DNA of 7,200 nucleotides from Pseudomonadota bacterium (GTDB taxonomy: Bacteria; Pseudomonadota; Alphaproteobacteria; Rhodospirillales; 2-02-FULL-58-16): the NCBI GenBank assembly GCA_022560215.1, contig JADFTO010000143.1, positions 1 to 7,200 on the forward strand, read 5' to 3'. Below, piece by piece: positions 7,054-7,200 of the stretch. How positions within the stretch are numbered: the first letter of the stretch is position 1; the number at the start of each line of letters is the position of its first letter. The translations under genes and the position numbers were made by a program. The notes beneath the pieces are model-generated. The model saw nothing but the letters and a program-made list of their open reading frames with translations. It was not told the origin of the DNA and made no database searches.

Positions 7054-7147
7054 CGCTCTACCAAGGTTTTCGGCCAGGAGCGTGCGTCGCCGCGATGCGG
7101 GGCATCGCAAGACGTGCGCGACGACGTCCGAAAGCCTTGGTAGAGCG
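7054..7147. repeat. Long near-perfect inverted repeat (20-nt arms, 19/20 paired) with nested hairpin
   Basis: The left arm 7054-7073 starts CGCTCTACCAAGG and ends TTTTCGG. The right arm 7128-7147 starts CCGAAAG and ends CCTTGGTAGAGCG. Nineteen of twenty positions are complementary, and the exception is a T-G wobble in RNA. The 54-nt interior has its own perfect hairpin, GCGATGC (7092-7098) with GCATCGC (7102-7108) around GGG, and further imperfect GC-rich complementarity between them. The result is one long 94-nt stem-loop. No T-run follows on the plus strand. It could be a palindromic extragenic repeat, a miniature mobile element or a structured RNA. Confidence 0.8.
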
Positions 7148-7183
7148 CCCTTCGGGTCGCGTATGCGGCCCGTCGGAGGGCGT
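7146..7183. repeat. Two-tier hairpin right of the long inverted repeat
   Basis: CGGGTCGC (7153-7160) pairs with GCGGCCCG (7165-7172) over eight pairs, one of them G-U, around a GTAT loop. An outer helix CGCCCT (7146-7151) with AGGGCG (7177-7182) can enclose it. The outer helix shares bases with the right arm of the 7054-7147 repeat and with the next hairpin, so the folds compete. Confidence 0.5.
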
Positions 7184-7194
7184 CGAAACGCCTT
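7177..7194. repeat. Hairpin AGGGCGT-CGAA-ACGCCTT
   Basis: Seven pairs including one G-U form between 7177-7183 and 7188-7194 around a CGAA loop. It is followed by GACGAT, not a T-run, so there is no evidence that it is an intrinsic terminator on the plus strand. The window ends six bases later, so its relation to the next gene is unknown. Confidence 0.4.
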
Positions 7195-7200
7195 GACGAT

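Larger units (their letters stand above)
6733..7200. other. Gene-free, repeat-rich region (468 nt to window end)
   Basis: No convincing coding sequence is seen on either strand. Open frames of 60 codons (6855-7037, plus) and 79 codons (6871-7110, minus) run across the repeats, lack a good ribosome-binding site and are not recognised. The region holds several hairpins and inverted repeats, listed separately. The motif TAGAGC or its complement GCTCTA recurs at 6769-6774, 6868-6873, 7055-7060 and 7141-7146, at the edges of two blocks. The promoter and leader of the minus-strand transporter must lie at its left end, but I cannot name a convincing -10/-35 pair. It is probably a mosaic of dispersed extragenic elements. 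Confidence 0.65.

Noticed and set aside
6871..7110. Minus-strand 79-codon open frame in the right-end repeat region
   Set aside because: It starts with TTG inside the long inverted repeat, ends on the CTAG of another repeat, has no clear ribosome-binding site and is not a recognised family. I treat it as incidental, though a conserved reading frame in other repeat copies would reopen the question.
7136..7160. tRNA D-arm-like string TTGGTAGAGC
   Set aside because: The matching GCTC half, anticodon arm, T arm and acceptor stem are absent. The string is one arm of the long inverted repeat.
6765..7200. CRISPR array
   Set aside because: The repeats are palindromic and irregularly spaced, and there is no series of direct repeats with uniform spacers and no cas gene.

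Overview
The window is a high-GC bacterial chromosomal segment dominated by the cell-elongation (Rod complex) gene cluster, read left to right as mreB (5' end outside the window), mreC, mreD, mrdA (PBP2) and mrdB/rodA. Gene order, GC content, the Cys/His-containing PBP2 and the DUF2390 (TIGR02444-type) gene behind rodA suggest an alphaproteobacterium, possibly of the Rhodospirillales kind. This placement is inference from gene content only.

Layout. Positions 1-702 hold the C-terminal two thirds of MreB. An 84-nt AU-richer gap (703-786) carries a candidate promoter and a small hairpin. Then mreC (787-1674), mreD (1671-2186), mrdA (2188-4074) and rodA (4087-5235) follow with a 4-nt overlap, a 1-nt gap and a 12-nt gap, so they almost certainly form one transcription unit. 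A 94-nt spacer with a strong hairpin leads to a DUF2390 protein (5330-5923) on the same strand. A TauE/SafE-family membrane transporter (5974-6732) lies convergently on the minus strand. From 6733 to the end there is no convincing gene. That stretch is a mosaic of inverted repeats and hairpins, with a TAGAGC/GCTCTA motif recurring at block edges.

How the genes work together. MreB forms membrane-attached filaments in the cytoplasm. MreC and MreD link them to the periplasmic enzymes. RodA (SEDS glycosyltransferase) polymerises lipid II and PBP2 (transpeptidase) cross-links the new glycan, giving lateral wall growth. All catalytic residues that I can check in PBP2 and RodA are present. The DUF2390 and TauE/SafE genes have no established role in this machinery.

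The main unexplained material is the non-coding right end (6765-7200). It contains a 94-nt near-perfect long inverted repeat with a nested hairpin, a 107-bp inverted-repeat block, an 8-bp inverted repeat and a 9-bp direct repeat. It looks like a cluster of dispersed extragenic repeats or a structured non-coding element. I see no CRISPR array, tRNA, rRNA, insertion-sequence transposase or defence system.
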